From Ophiostoma sp. CBS 140.51 (taxonomy: Eukaryota; Ascomycota; Sordariomycetes; Ophiostomatales; Ophiostomataceae): a stretch of 25,660 nucleotides of DNA. Where the stretch lies: positions 1-25,660 of the forward strand of contig JANSLP010000414.1 of assembly GCA_029298735.1 (NCBI GenBank), given 5' to 3'. Made by a program: the position numbers and the translations under genes. Below, one piece after another: positions 1-10,299 of the stretch (position 1 is its first letter; each line of letters opens with the position of its first letter). The notes under the pieces are model-generated. The model had not been told where the DNA came from, ran no database searches, and worked only from the letters and a program-made list of their open reading frames with translations.

Positions 1-70
1 AGACAAGAAAAGACAAGAAAAGACAAGAAAAGACAAGAAAAGACAAGAAAAGACAAGAAAAGACAAGAAA
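1..70. repeat. 10-bp minisatellite at the window edge
   Basis: Seven perfect head-to-tail copies of agacaagaaa are visible, followed by a degenerate purine tail to about position 79. The array runs off the left edge, so its full copy number is unknown. It is purine-only on this strand apart from one C per unit. I see no gene overlapping it. Confidence 0.97.
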
Positions 71-79
71 AGAAAAGAA

Positions 80-892
80 GGCTTAAAACCAGGCTTCATC
101 ATAGTTTTCCATCAAATTGTGTCTGCTGTTTCAGATGCCCAAGAAGACGGATCGTGAGGGATCTCACTGTTTCACAGTGGGGGTTGTTATAGTGTAAGAC
201 CTGCCCATTCACATTCACATTCGCTATTCGATCAGCCTTGCGTGCTGTGGTGCTGCAAGCCAGCCCACTTTGTTACTTTTGTTAGGCCATCGAGCGGCGC
301 TAAGTGGGACGGGAGTCCAACGCGGAACTTGCGGCTGCGGGCAACTGCGGGGGTTCGTGATTCACGCCTGACCAGGCCACACAAGCCTAGGCTACGTAAT
401 TTGGTGCTGGTTCCAGACCCCAGCTTCGCTTCGGACAAGGGAGGACGAAGATGGAAAGAGGGGAGCCAAACGGGCGTGTTAGTAAAGAGGAGGAAAGAGC
501 GTGAGGAGAAGGCGTGCGTGACCGACACAAATGCACCAACGCGGGTACAAAGAAGGAAGGAGGGGCAGATAGCTCTCGTCTTTCGTTTCGTTTCGCTCTT
601 TCCTCCTTCCTCCCTTCTTCTCTTTCCTCATCCCTAAACCAACTCCCTCCTTCCTTGTGTTCGTCTGTCTCCATTCTCGCGAGCACTCAAACCTAGGAAG
701 GAGCGACCGACTCGTTCTCCCTTTTCGCCCGCCTCATTCGATCCCGACTGTTCTGCCTCTTCCTTTTGGACTTCCCGCAATCCTTCCAGTCTTATCGCAA
801 ACGCACTCGTTTAATAATACGTCATCTGCAATCCGTCATCTGAGCCCAACCCAACAACCCCCATCCAACCGAACACCAGCTTCCCGCCCACC
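80..892 (+). promoter_or_regulatory. Upstream region and CT-rich 5' leader of the AMMECR1-domain gene
   Basis: There is no convincing gene here: the open frames overlap each other on both strands and have no recognisable domains. From about 580 to 800 the plus strand is rich in C and T (runs such as ttcctccttcctccc), a pattern often seen in promoters and 5' leaders of filamentous fungi. The start codon at 893 follows a strong Kozak-like context (cccaccatggcc). The exact transcription start cannot be read from sequence. Confidence 0.5.
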
Positions 893-1777
893 ATGGCCAC
901 GATCGAACACGCCGTCTACTGCTTCGAGACGCTGCACGCTCAGCTCAACCACCGCACGCCTCTGACTCTCGAACAAGTCGAGGCATCCTATGCGGCGTAC
1001 CTAGCAGCCCAGAAGGACAGCAACGGCAGCAACAAGCCCAAGCAGCCCGCTCTACAGCGGCTGGTCGATGCTGCCACCTCGTCCTCGTCTTCATCGGGCG
1101 CCTCCAGCACCACCTCGTTGTCCAACGGTTCATCAGCAGCCTCGGCCGCGACTTCGGCTACGTCACTCTCTACAACACCATCCGACTATGCTTCTGCTGC
1201 CGCCAAAGCACCCGCCGAGACACCACTGTTTGTCACTTGGAACCTTATCGAAGATTCGGCCCAGGACATTGCTGACGGCGACGAAGACGAGGACGATACG
1301 GAGCACGTGCTGCGGGGATGCATCGGCTGCTTCGACGACATCCCACTGGAAGAGGGGCTGGCCACCTATGCACTGACGGCCGCGCTCGACGACAACCGGT
1401 TCAGGCCGATTGCGCGCCGCGAACTGCGCCACCTGGAGGTCGCCGTGACCCTTCTCACCGACTTTGAGCCGGCCACGGGCGGACCTTTGGACTGGGAGGT
1501 CGGGAAGCACGGGATCCGTATTGCTTTTAAAGTGGGCGGTTTCCCGCATGGGTCGACGTATTTGCCCGACGTGGCAGCCGAGCAGGGGTGGGACCAGGAG
1601 GAGACACTCTATCACCTGATGCGCAAGGCCGGGTGGAACGGGCGGCGGGACCAGTGGCGCAAGGTGCCTGTGCGGGTGACGCGGTACCAGGGCCGGAAGC
1701 GGCGGTTGACGTACAAGCAGTACAATGCGTGGCGGACGTGGGCGGACGAGCAGGAGGCAAAGGCAGGAAGGAAATAG
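893..1777 (+). CDS. AMMECR1-domain protein
   Basis: A single uninterrupted frame of 294 residues. Residues about 110-285 match the AMMECR1 domain: the family hallmark RGCIG is at 141-145, followed by the usual helix-rich block (EEGLATYALTAALDDNRF), a hydrophobic strand with VAVTLLTDFEP, and a C-terminal YQGRKRRLTYKQYNAW segment. The N-terminal third (about 40-108) is low-complexity Ser/Ala/Thr and is probably disordered; a short acidic stretch (DGDEDEDD) interrupts the domain near 129-135, which is a fungal-style insertion. The biochemical function of AMMECR1 proteins is not established; the family is widely conserved and the human gene is linked to a developmental syndrome. The start is supported by a strong Kozak context. 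The gene converges on NOP9. Domain identity is secure; role is unknown. Confidence 0.93.
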   Translation: MATIEHAVYCFETLHAQLNHRTPLTLEQVEASYAAYLAAQKDSNGSNKPKQPALQRLVDAATSSSSSSGASSTTSLSNGSSAASAATSATSLSTTPSDYASAAAKAPAETPLFVTWNLIEDSAQDIADGDEDEDDTEHVLRGCIGCFDDIPLEEGLATYALTAALDDNRFRPIARRELRHLEVAVTLLTDFEPATGGPLDWEVGKHGIRIAFKVGGFPHGSTYLPDVAAEQGWDQEETLYHLMRKAGWNGRRDQWRKVPVRVTRYQGRKRRLTYKQYNAWRTWADEQEAKAGRK

Positions 1778-2017
1778 ACATAGACGAAGAAGAAAGACGC
1801 GAGAGACAGAGCTGGGGCCGGATGTGGACAGGACCACCGGCTGGGACCGGCAAGACATAGAAAGGGTGCTGTTATTTCAGGAGTTGACATTGGCGTTGAG
1901 CGTTCTGATTTGTTTTCATTTCTTGTTGACTTTCCATCCTGTCCTTTTTCTTTCTTCTGACGGTTTAATATTCATATGGGGAGGTAATTATCATTCACGG
2001 CCGGCAGAGGCCATCTT

Positions 2018-2023
2018 AATAAA
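2018..2023 (+). terminator. Candidate poly(A) signal for the AMMECR1-domain gene
   Basis: A perfect AATAAA lies about 240 bases beyond the stop codon in AT-rich sequence, the expected place for 3' end formation. Fungal polyadenylation signals are loose, so this is only suggestive. Confidence 0.45.
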
Positions 2024-2140
2024 TGATATCAAAGACTAAGGATGCAGTAAATATAAAAACAAATGAAATTATTCTAGGTAAAATGACTAGATGGAAATAG
2101 ACTTTTTATGCCAAAACGCCAAGATGCAGGTATTACACAA

Positions 2141-2400
2141 TCACTCCTCCTTGCTCTCACCCCTACCGCCCTTCCATGCCGCCACGGCCGCCTCGTTCTG
2201 CCGCTCCCGCTCGGCGTGCTGCTCCTCTTGGTAGCGCTTCCACTGTAGCGGGCCTCCCGGCGGTTGGTGGAGGGCGCGGAGGCGCCATCCTCGGCGGTGT
2301 CGCCGTCAAAGTCGGCGGCGTCACCGTCGACGTCTTCAGTATACATGGCATCGGCATCACCGTTGATGTCACCGTTCACGACGTCACCGTTGGCTTCCAA
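2141..2400 (-). other. Coding-like tract directly after the NOP9 stop codon
   Basis: Immediately after the TAG of NOP9 the same frame stays open for 108 codons. Its first 50 or so have strongly GC-rich third positions and encode an acidic Asp/Gly-rich segment (NGDVVNGDINGDADA, then FDGDTAEDG). Near 2243-2250 this quality moves to another frame, which reads QWKRYQEEQHAERERQN, then AAVAAWKGG, and ends at a TGA at 2143-2141. Both parts look like real protein, not 3' UTR. One nonsense change (CAG to TAG) plus a small frameshift would explain it as a lost or misread extension of NOP9. I found no intron that repairs both breaks: the best donor/acceptor pair (GTAGTT at 2404, CTACAG ending at 2243) removes 162 bases and stays in the poorer frame. 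Confidence 0.5.
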
Positions 2401-5295
2401 CTACGCCTTCTCCTCCCTCCGCTTCTCCCTCTTCTCCTTCTTCTCCTTTTCGCGCTTCTCCTTCTTCTTCTCCTTCTTGGCCTTCTTCTCTTCCTTCTTG
2501 GCCTTTTTCGCGTCCTTCTTCGCCTTGCGGGCGGCTGCGTCGCCGTCGTCGACGTCGTCGACCACATCAACCACCATCTTATCCTCAAGCTCCTCAGCAG
2601 CCTCGAAGGCCTTGACAGGCTTCTCAAACGTCACTTGCTTCGCGGCAGTCTCTGCGACCGGCTTCGCCGGTCTCGCCTCTTTGGCCGGCTTTGGCTCGAC
2701 ATGTCCCACCCGCTCCCGCTGCTCCTTCTCTCTCGCCAACCGCTCCTGCTTCTCCCGCTCTAGACGCTCTTCCTTGAGCATCGGCGCCACCGACAGCTTG
2801 AGACCCTCGGGCTCGCCCGCTTTGGCGAAATGGACCCACTCGCTGCGGCGGGTTCTCCACAGGTCGCCCTTCCAGGCGCGCCAGACGGCACGGCCGCACC
2901 AGGTTTGGCGCAACGTGTCTTCGTTGTTGGCGAGGGAGGCGATCAGCGTGTCTTTGAGGTGGAAGGGCAGACTGAGCTCACCGACAGCGACAGCGGGAGG
3001 TGCACCCTCACCGTCACCAGCAGGCGCCGCCGCACCTGGAATCTTGGCCGGCCCTGTACGACTGGGCGTCTGGACAATGGCCACCAACACGACATGCCCG
3101 ACGGGCGACGTGGCCAGCTCCATGCAGTGGGGCACCAGTCTGGCGACCAGCTGCTTGTTCAGCGGGATGCGGGCAGCGGCACCGCGCAGTGAGGGCGTCG
3201 ACTGCAGAGCGGCCATGACTACACGGGCACCCGCGGGGTAACTGTTGGCCAGAGCGGCCAGTTCCGTGTCGGACACATCCAGCAAGGCCGCCTGGACGGC
3301 CGAGGCGGGTCCACCGGGGATGGCAAGCATGGCGCTGAGCAAGTGGCAGACATGGGCCGCCGTGGCAGCAGCGGCGGAGCGCTTGCCATGTCTCTGCTGC
3401 TGGTTCTGTTCTTCTTCGACTGGGAGACACAGCTTGACCAGTTGACCCGGCGCGAGACGCCCTCCGCCAATGGCCGTCTGGAAAGCATTCACCAGGTGCT
3501 GGACAGTGCGGCTGTCGACACCACGAGCAGCACATCTCTCGAACAGGGTCCTCAAGACATTGAATCGGCCGCGGTCGACGAGCTGGCCGACGACGGTGCG
3601 GGGCGGGGTGGAGCGCCCTCCGTTATATTCCGGGGGCGAGGCGGGTGTGCCGTCCTGCTGCAACTGCAGAACCTGGTTCTGGACGACACTCGTGAGATCG
3701 TCTTTACCCAAACGCTCAATGACGCGCATGGATGGATAGCAGGCAATGTCGTTGCGGAGGAAGACGGCCATGGGGCGGCTGGGTTCGTTGGTGTCGGCGT
3801 CCTTGGACTTGGCGTCGTAGGCAAAGATGCTGTTGTAGAGCGCCTTGAAGAGTTTGCCGGGGCAGTGGACAACGAGCGTCTCGAGCAGGCGCGAGCCGAT
3901 GGGGTCGTAGATGAGGGTGCGAATAAGGGTCGAGGCCTGGCTGTTGGTGTCGGACAGCGAGCCAGGGGCGCCGGGCAGAAGACGTTCGAGGAGGGATACG
4001 GAGGGTGCGGCAGGCGCTTGTTCCGTAGTTTCGGTGTCGGCGTCCTTCTTGGACTTCTTGCCCTTCTTGGTGTCCTTCTTCTCGGCCATGTCGAGCTCGA
4101 GCAGCAGCTGCAGCGACGGGTTGCCCGTTGGGTGGGTAGGCAGGACGTTGAGCAGGGGGCCGTCAATGGCCTGGCTGACATCGCCCAGGATCTTTTGCAT
4201 GGCAAACGTAAAGGACTCGGGGACGACTCGGGTGGCGGCAACCGGTGCCTCAGTAGTATCATCACCGTTGCTGCCATTCATCTGAGGACCGCCGACAGAC
4301 TGCGCGACACGCACATTCTCCTTGCGCTTGCTGCGCAGCAGAGTTTGGGTCGCCAGACCGTCAAGTGGGCGGCCGGCCAGGATCACGAGAAGGACACGCA
4401 GCGTATGCGATGCAAAACAGTGCACCAGAAGCGAGCCTAGACTCGACTCGAGTTCATCGAGGACAAAGAGAAAGCTCGCTTCGAGGGTGGGGAGCTCATC
4501 GTCGCCCTCTTCCGCCTCCTCCTCTTCTTCGGCGTTCTCGTCCTCCTCGTCTCTGCCCACCCATGGCGCCGACTGCAGGAAAAGCTGCTCGCAGCAGTGA
4601 CTCGAGAAACGGTGCGAGACCAAAGTCAGAATGTGGCCCCGGAAGGCAGCAAACAGCCGCTTCTTTTGACGCACCGAGGCCACCTGGATCAGTCGCTCCA
4701 TCAGCCGCGAGCACGACTGGCTGCTGGCCACTTTGAGTTCTTTGCCACGGGCTTCGCGGAAGACATTGGCAATAAACACGCGCCGCTCGTCGTCGCCGCC
4801 GGCAAAGTCGTTGAGTTCCAGCAATTCGTCGGCGCGCCGGAAATATTCGTGTTCGCTGTCGGTCAGGAGGCCAAAGAATTCAGTTTCGCCGAGTGTCTCG
4901 TCGCCGCCGTAGTCGCCCTGGCCACCGTAGGGTGTCTCATCGTCATCTCTCTTTCTCTTTCTGTCTGCATCGCCCGCCTCAGCCGCCTCGCCGGCGACTT
5001 CGCTGCCCGGTCTTCCATCGACATCGTCAAAGAAGAGGGCGCCGTCGCCACGGGTGGCCAGCGGAATGTTGTTGGCGCCCGACGAGCTGGGGTTGAACTT
5101 GTTGCCACGGCGGCGTTTAGCGGCAGGTTCGTCGGCGGGTGCAGAAGCGGTGCCATTGTTAATGTTTGCGAGTCTCGACGGGTCAACACCGCCGTAGTTG
5201 TCTTCGACATCGTGGTCGATAACGTCGAGATCCCGCTTCTTCTTGCGGCGCTCGTCGCGCACGAGCTGGCGCTTGGACTTTCGGGGTTTGGCCAT
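2401..5295 (-). CDS. NOP9: Nucleolar pumilio-repeat protein NOP9
   Basis: A single exon of 964 residues. NOP9 is a nucleolar RNA-binding protein needed for 18S rRNA maturation and 40S subunit biogenesis; this is known of the family. What is seen: a basic N-terminus (KPRKSKRQLVRDERRKKKR) typical of nucleolar targeting; the conserved NOP9 block with FFGLLTDSEHEYFRRADELL at about 140-159; PUF repeat cores such as SSQSCSRLMERLIQ (about 191-204) and SSHCCEQLFLQ (about 231-241); more repeats through the middle; and the final conserved block (GRAVWRAWKGDLWRTRRSEW) near residue 800. Acidic loops (EEEEEAEEGDDE, near residue 260) and a Ser/Gln-rich loop enlarge the protein relative to yeast NOP9, which is nearer 670 residues. 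The last 65 or so residues are almost all Lys, Glu and Arg. The start is in a good context, with a 15-base poly-C on the coding strand just upstream. The C-terminal end is uncertain because the frame continues past the stop. Confidence 0.96.
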   Translation of the reverse strand: MAKPRKSKRQLVRDERRKKKRDLDVIDHDVEDNYGGVDPSRLANINNGTASAPADEPAAKRRRGNKFNPSSSGANNIPLATRGDGALFFDDVDGRPGSEVAGEAAEAGDADRKRKRDDDETPYGGQGDYGGDETLGETEFFGLLTDSEHEYFRRADELLELNDFAGGDDERRVFIANVFREARGKELKVASSQSCSRLMERLIQVASVRQKKRLFAAFRGHILTLVSHRFSSHCCEQLFLQSAPWVGRDEEDENAEEEEEAEEGDDELPTLEASFLFVLDELESSLGSLLVHCFASHTLRVLLVILAGRPLDGLATQTLLRSKRKENVRVAQSVGGPQMNGSNGDDTTEAPVAATRVVPESFTFAMQKILGDVSQAIDGPLLNVLPTHPTGNPSLQLLLELDMAEKKDTKKGKKSKKDADTETTEQAPAAPSVSLLERLLPGAPGSLSDTNSQASTLIRTLIYDPIGSRLLETLVVHCPGKLFKALYNSIFAYDAKSKDADTNEPSRPMAVFLRNDIACYPSMRVIERLGKDDLTSVVQNQVLQLQQDGTPASPPEYNGGRSTPPRTVVGQLVDRGRFNVLRTLFERCAARGVDSRTVQHLVNAFQTAIGGGRLAPGQLVKLCLPVEEEQNQQQRHGKRSAAAATAAHVCHLLSAMLAIPGGPASAVQAALLDVSDTELAALANSYPAGARVVMAALQSTPSLRGAAARIPLNKQLVARLVPHCMELATSPVGHVVLVAIVQTPSRTGPAKIPGAAAPAGDGEGAPPAVAVGELSLPFHLKDTLIASLANNEDTLRQTWCGRAVWRAWKGDLWRTRRSEWVHFAKAGEPEGLKLSVAPMLKEERLEREKQERLAREKEQRERVGHVEPKPAKEARPAKPVAETAAKQVTFEKPVKAFEAAEELEDKMVVDVVDDVDDGDAAARKAKKDAKKAKKEEKKAKKEKKKEKREKEKKEKREKRREEKA

Positions 5296-5747
5296 GTTGT
5301 GTTGGGGAGGGGGGGGGGGGGGGTCGCAACGGTTGTGGTTGTGTTGTCGACGTTGTTGGTGATCGTGATCGTGAAAAGAGTGAAGAGGCTGCCAAAGTTC
5401 TGGGCCAACGGGCAGAAAAAGTCGAGAAAAAAAGTTGCTTATCTTATCGGGCCCATTCTGCTGCCAATTTCACACACCGCTTTCCTGACGTGGCGCGACC
5501 AACAGAATAGCTCTACAGCGCCTTTAGCACCTTTAGTCCTGTATTGCAGTGCTGTCAAATGACTTCGCTCATTTACAAAGTCCATTGGTGTATCCAATAT
5601 CTATTAAATGTAGTATATGTGTATGCTATATGAGGAGTGTAATGTTATAATGTATCTTTATCTCTAGATCTCGTTTATCCAAAATCGTAAATGTTGAATG
5701 GTCGTCACTGTCTTTTTTTTTTGTTCATTCCTCGTCTCTCGCCGTCT
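5296..5747. promoter_or_regulatory. NOP9 promoter side and decarboxylase 3' side
   Basis: A 452-base gap containing the upstream region of NOP9 (right to left) and the 3' end of the decarboxylase gene. The NOP9-proximal half is GC-rich and holds a 15-G run; the part from about 5570 to 5700 is AT-rich, as expected for a 3' UTR. No other gene is supported. Confidence 0.5.
5309..5323. repeat. 15-base G homopolymer next to the NOP9 start
   Basis: Fifteen consecutive G on the plus strand, preceded by gggga. On the NOP9 strand it is a poly-C tract beginning 13 bases upstream of the start codon, so it probably lies in the 5' UTR. Such runs are unstable and hard to sequence, so the exact length may be wrong. 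Confidence 0.9.
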
Positions 5748-7415
5748 CTACTCCACCTCCTTGCGCACCAGCTCCAGGGCTTTGACCAGTCCCTCGACTG
5801 TGCCCTTTTGCGTCTGCCAGTTGACAACTACACGGAAGAAGCTGCCGTGGTCACCCGGCGCGAAATCAACCATGAAGCCGCGGCGGATCAGAAGAGCAAC
5901 GGCAGCGCGGGTGCGGCGCGAGTTGACGGCCTTGTCGGGGTTGAGAGAACCAGGCGCACCATCTGCATAGTAGAAGCAAACCTGTAGACAGGGCGGCGGG
6001 TTGGACGACACCAGCGAGAAGACGTCGGACTTTTGCGACAGCGTATCCGCCAGGAGGGCCGCCATGGCAAACGCATGGTCGGTCTGGCGCTCAAAACCGG
6101 CGGCACCCTCGTAGACCCACGCCAGCGCCAGCTTCAGACTGTCGCCGTGGCGGCCACACTGCAGCGTCAAATCGGCCAAGTCCCAGACCTCTGGGTAGTC
6201 CTCTTCCTCGGCAGCGGCACCGTTGGCCTCCGGCTGGTGAAACAGGTACCCTGCCGGCAGGGTGTTGGCCTTGTGGAACGTCTTGAGATCCGGGCCCAGC
6301 AGGAACGAGCACGTCACCGGCACATTCATCATCTTGTGCGGGTTGACCGTCAGCGAGTCCGCCAGGTGCGAGCCGGCCATCTTGTAGCGGTGTGTCGCCG
6401 AGAAGATGGCAGGGCCACCCCAGCTAGCGTCAATGTGCAGCCACAGACCGTGCTTCTTGCAAATCACCGAGATGGCCTCAAAGGGGTCGTACGAGCCCAT
6501 GACGGTCGTGCCCGCTGTGGCATTGACATACATGGGCGTCATGCCTGCTGTCGTAGCCTCGGCAATGCGTTCCTCGAGCGCCGAGGGGATCATACGGCCG
6601 GCCTCGTCAATCTGGACGGTCCACACGGCACCCGAGCCCAGACCCGCAGCCTGTGCCGCCTTCTCGACCGAGTAGTGACCGTGCGCGCTCGTAAACAGGG
6701 CAAACCGGCGACCCGCACCGTTGCCGTGGATCTTGGTCTCAGGAAACAGCGTGTTGCGCGCCACAATCACCGAGGTAAAGTTGGACGCACTGCCACCGGC
6801 TTGTGTGATACCACCGGCGCGGGGACCTGTGAAGCCAAACTTGCGGGCGAGCTCGCGCGCCGTCGTCTTCTCAATGACCGTCAGAGCCGGCGACACCTGG
6901 AAGACGTGCAGGTTGGTGTTGAGCACCGACAGCAACAGCTCGGCAGCGACACCCACGGGCGTCGTGCTCGCGTACAGCTTGTCCAGGAAGCCCTGGTCCC
7001 ACGTGTTGACGCTCAGCTCGAGTACACGCTGGACGAGCGCCAGGGCTGCGTCCCGGCCACCGCCGTTGCCCTGAGGCAGAGTCAAGTTGAGGCGCGGGAC
7101 TACTTCCTGGGGCGTCAAAGACTCCACCAGGGCCGTGCGGACCGGCAGATCAGCAGTGGATGCACCGGCGGGGCCGCCCTGTGCACGCTCCGGAAAAGCA
7201 TCGTCGGCGTCCTTGACGAACGGGACCACCAGAGCCTTGACAGCGTCAATGAGCTAGATGTGTGTTAGTGTGACTCATGGAGGTAAACACGGAAAATGTC
7301 CGGGAATAGGACGTACCTCCGAGAGTTCTTCGGCACGATTCGGAGCCGACGGGACGGCCGTCTTGGCTGCGCCGTTGGTCGCCGGCTTTTGAGTGAATCC
7401 GTTTGTAACAGTCAT
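5748..7415 (-). CDS. PLP-dependent group II decarboxylase (glutamate / cysteine-sulfinate decarboxylase-like)
   Basis: Two exons: 7415-7317 (33 codons) and 7253-5748, giving 534 residues. The 63-base intron (7316-7254) has donor GTACGT, a CTAAC branch site and acceptor CTAG; splicing joins ELSE to LIDAV in frame, which beats an in-exon start. PLP-fold features: the ring-stacking His in HGHYS (about residue 226), the PLP-nitrogen Asp in HIDASWGG (about 308), and the Schiff-base Lys in NPHKMM (about 340). NPHKMM, GYLFHQ and LQCGRHGDSLK resemble animal GAD and cysteine-sulfinate decarboxylase more than the bacterial/yeast GAD type (HVDAASGG). Such enzymes decarboxylate acidic amino acids, giving products such as GABA, beta-alanine or hypotaurine. 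The true substrate cannot be read from sequence. The first 40 residues look disordered and not like a clear targeting signal. Confidence 0.93.
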
Positions 7416-10299
7416 TGTGTTGTGTGTAACTGAATGTGTGTGTTTGTGTAAAATGTAGGAGTGAAAGGTGAGACAAAACAAGTGTTTCGTCACATGTAAG
7501 ACGAAAAAAAAACGAGAATGAGTTCAATGGGTCCTCAAGGCTGTTGAACCGACTTTTTTTTGTGGTGCTGTTTTGCTTAGTTTCAACAAGTCTTGCAAGT
7601 CTTGCCGACGCCGCCGCTTTTTACCCCGGCTTTGTGGAATTGTCAGAGTAGTTTTGGTTGGAGAAAGTCAGAGTTTTAAAAGGTGTTAAAGAGTTTTAAG
7701 TTGTCAACTTGACTGTGAGACGCCACTCTTTTTTTTGCCATTTATTTAGGCATTTGCCTGCGTCCCCAAGGACTCATCAAATGCTCAATAGAAAAAGGGC
7801 TGAAAATGACCCAACCCGTTTCGTTACCCAAGGCTGTTGTTTTGTCATATTTAGTCGACTTGATTGCCGATGGCCTCATCGGCGGGCCAATGGCGCGCTG
7901 CACCTCTTCGTAGACTTTGCGAGTTCTTGGGGTTTTAAAGCCGCGATGTGAAAGCGGTTTAGAATACGCCGTCGTGGACTGGACAATCGACAAAACGGAA
8001 GCCTGCAAACGAGGCTAACACGAACAGATCGGGATTTGTCTTGTACAGTTGTACGACGTACCTGTATGATCAGTTTCGAGCCAGAGTTTTTTATGCCTGG
8101 CCTGGCCCTGGGCTGAGAGCTTGTGTGTGCCTAAAAAGTGACTTTGTCTTACCGGCCGACACCGGCCCCGGCGTGGCGGCGTGCAGGGCGGGCGTGGGTG
8201 AGCGTGGGATGGTTTTATGTAAAACGAGCTCGACAACCATGGAACAATGGCCGTCATATGGCGTGCGTCTGCTGGCTGGCTGCGATTAACAACCGTCACA
8301 TCGTAATAAAGTGCCTGCATTCTTTGTGTGGCTTGACCTGATTTTCCACAGCGGGGGCTGAGTTGCAAAACCACAACTGATGTGCCGTTGGTTGAAGACC
8401 AAAATGATCGCCGCGTTTAACGGTTGTGCGGGGCTCTTAAGCTACAACAACACGGCGTATCTCGCGTGCCAGTCCGGACATTTTCTTTGGAGTCCTTTCT
8501 TGCTCGCTTCGCCGTGCCGGAGACTGCTCATATCCGACGTCCGTCCTCGCCGGCGAAACCCAGTTCCGTCTTTTGAATTTCCTGGCAGGCTTTCAGGCCA
8601 ACTTGCTTGTTGGAAGGGAACTGTTGGTGAGGCTGTCCACTGTGGCCTGGTCCTTTTCAGTCCCCACCACAGGGCCGTGCACGCCCTGATGCAACGCAGG
8701 TCCAACGCATGGCAACTCTGCTCCGAAAGTTGCAGGGCCTGACGGCGTGGTCGTTGCAGGGATTAAAAGGGGGCGAAAGGAAAAAGGAAAAAGGACAAAG
8801 GACTTTCGAACTTTTGATCCGAGGCTGTGGCCAAAGCAAACGAGGCAGGCAGTTGGGGTCTTTCGAGATGTTGATATCTTTTCGTTCAACTTGACATGTC
8901 GTTGAGATGTGAATAGTCCGTAGACGATGCCCTTTTAGTCTCTCTTCATTCGTCACTCATCACTTCCGTCAGCGTGTGCATGTCAACGGGTGCATGCTCC
9001 ACAAGAATGATGAAATAATGAGGGCACGAGCGATCCCTGCTCTCTCTGTTGGGTTGGCGAGTCAAGATTTCCTCGACTCTAGCGTGCTCGACAGGCATGC
9101 CAAGAGAAAGTAACCGAATTTCTTAAAACGGCAAAGGGCTAACAGAGCCCCCTGCAGCTCTTTGCATCCGTTGCGTCTCTGGCATCCCATCATCATTCAC
9201 TCTGTGCAACATGGTCGAGATGGGGCGGGCTTTCTGCAAGCCATTCGTCCCGTCTGGATGTCTTTCCCCAGTCTTCCGTCAGAAAGAGATCGTCGGTCGT
9301 TGTTCCTTTGTTGTTACTCGAGAGCTGTTGCAGGTCGATCCTCTTTGCTCCTTTTGACCTCATTAACTCTTTGAAAAGGAGTTGATTTGTGTGTCCTCGG
9401 GTGTGCCACCATTTTGGTAGGAAGATCGTGGCTGCGTCCGAGAGCGAGCGCGTCTGCGTCGACAGTCCATCGAGAGTGTCGTGACAAACTCGAGCTTCCA
9501 AGAATAGACGACGCCAAAGATAACGGCATGATTGCCGGACGTTGCAGGGTCCTCTTGTCTGGCTCTCGTCTGGTCTTTATGTCTCTCGGTTTGTTCTTTT
9601 CTTGCCCTCCTGAGCAACATCTTTCCATTTTGCCCTCCACCAAATCTCTTCTCAAACAGCCATTGATTATTTTTTTAATAATGACATGGCTCAGATTAGT
9701 TTAGCGTTGGGCTTGGATGCGACCACAGCGCTGGTGTTCGACAAAAAAGATCGAAAGGGCAGACCAGGCTCGACAGTGGACAGGGAACCAAGAAAAGTGA
9801 AAAGTCGAATATGGGGCTTCCTTGTCCCAGCCCGCACTCTGTCGTACGTCGCAGTGGACGTAGTGCCGTGATAATTTCGAGGCAGGGGGTTGGAAAAGTG
9901 AAGCGAAAAGAGTGTGGTGACCATGGAAAAGGACGGAAGGAGAAAAGAGAGAGAAAGCGAGGGCACGGAAGTAACCCAAGAGCATGAAGCAAGACACAGC
10001 GAGGACGGAAAGGGGAAAGCCGGTGTTTGTATTTTCACTTGTTGGAAATTCCTTGCTCCTTGCTTCTTGCTTCTTTTTCTTTTTTTTTTTTTTTTTTTTT
10101 TACCAACTGACTGGTCATATGTTTCAACGTCCTCAAAAGAGAAGGCACAGACGAAAATGATAGTTTGCTCCTCCCAGCAGCACACAAGAATACAATGCAA
10201 TCGTAGTCCGTAGACATGTGAGGCAGGACCGACCTAACAATTAAGTCTGCAAGGAAGGTGCTTTCGCCAGGCATTTGCGCGCCGTTGATGGTGTGCATG
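7416..10299. other. Long intergenic region without a supported gene
   Basis: About 2.9 kb of the gap between the divergent decarboxylase and Ras-family genes. Near 7416-7750 it has T-rich runs and is likely the decarboxylase promoter. From there to about 10300 there are many short overlapping open frames on both strands, none with a domain, a consistent third-position GC bias or a plausible intron-linked extension. I see no tRNA, terminal inverted repeat or transposase motif. A 22-T run is listed separately. Confidence 0.5.
10080..10101. repeat. 22-base T homopolymer
   Basis: An uninterrupted run of 22 T, preceded by other T-rich tracts (ctttttct). On the minus strand it would be a poly-A run. 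It could be a simple homopolymer or the remnant tail of a retroposed element; I see no matching target-site duplication or promoter boxes that would decide this. Confidence 0.9.

Noticed and set aside
2243..2404. Intron removing the NOP9 stop (GTAGTT donor, CTACAG acceptor)
   Set aside because: The 162-base removal keeps the original frame and leads into the poor reading SGSATKRSS, not the convincing WKRYQEEQ frame; no branch site is evident.
10080..10101. Poly-T run as the tail of a SINE or LINE
   Set aside because: No target-site duplication, RNA polymerase III boxes or reverse-transcriptase remnants were found; a plain homopolymer is simpler.
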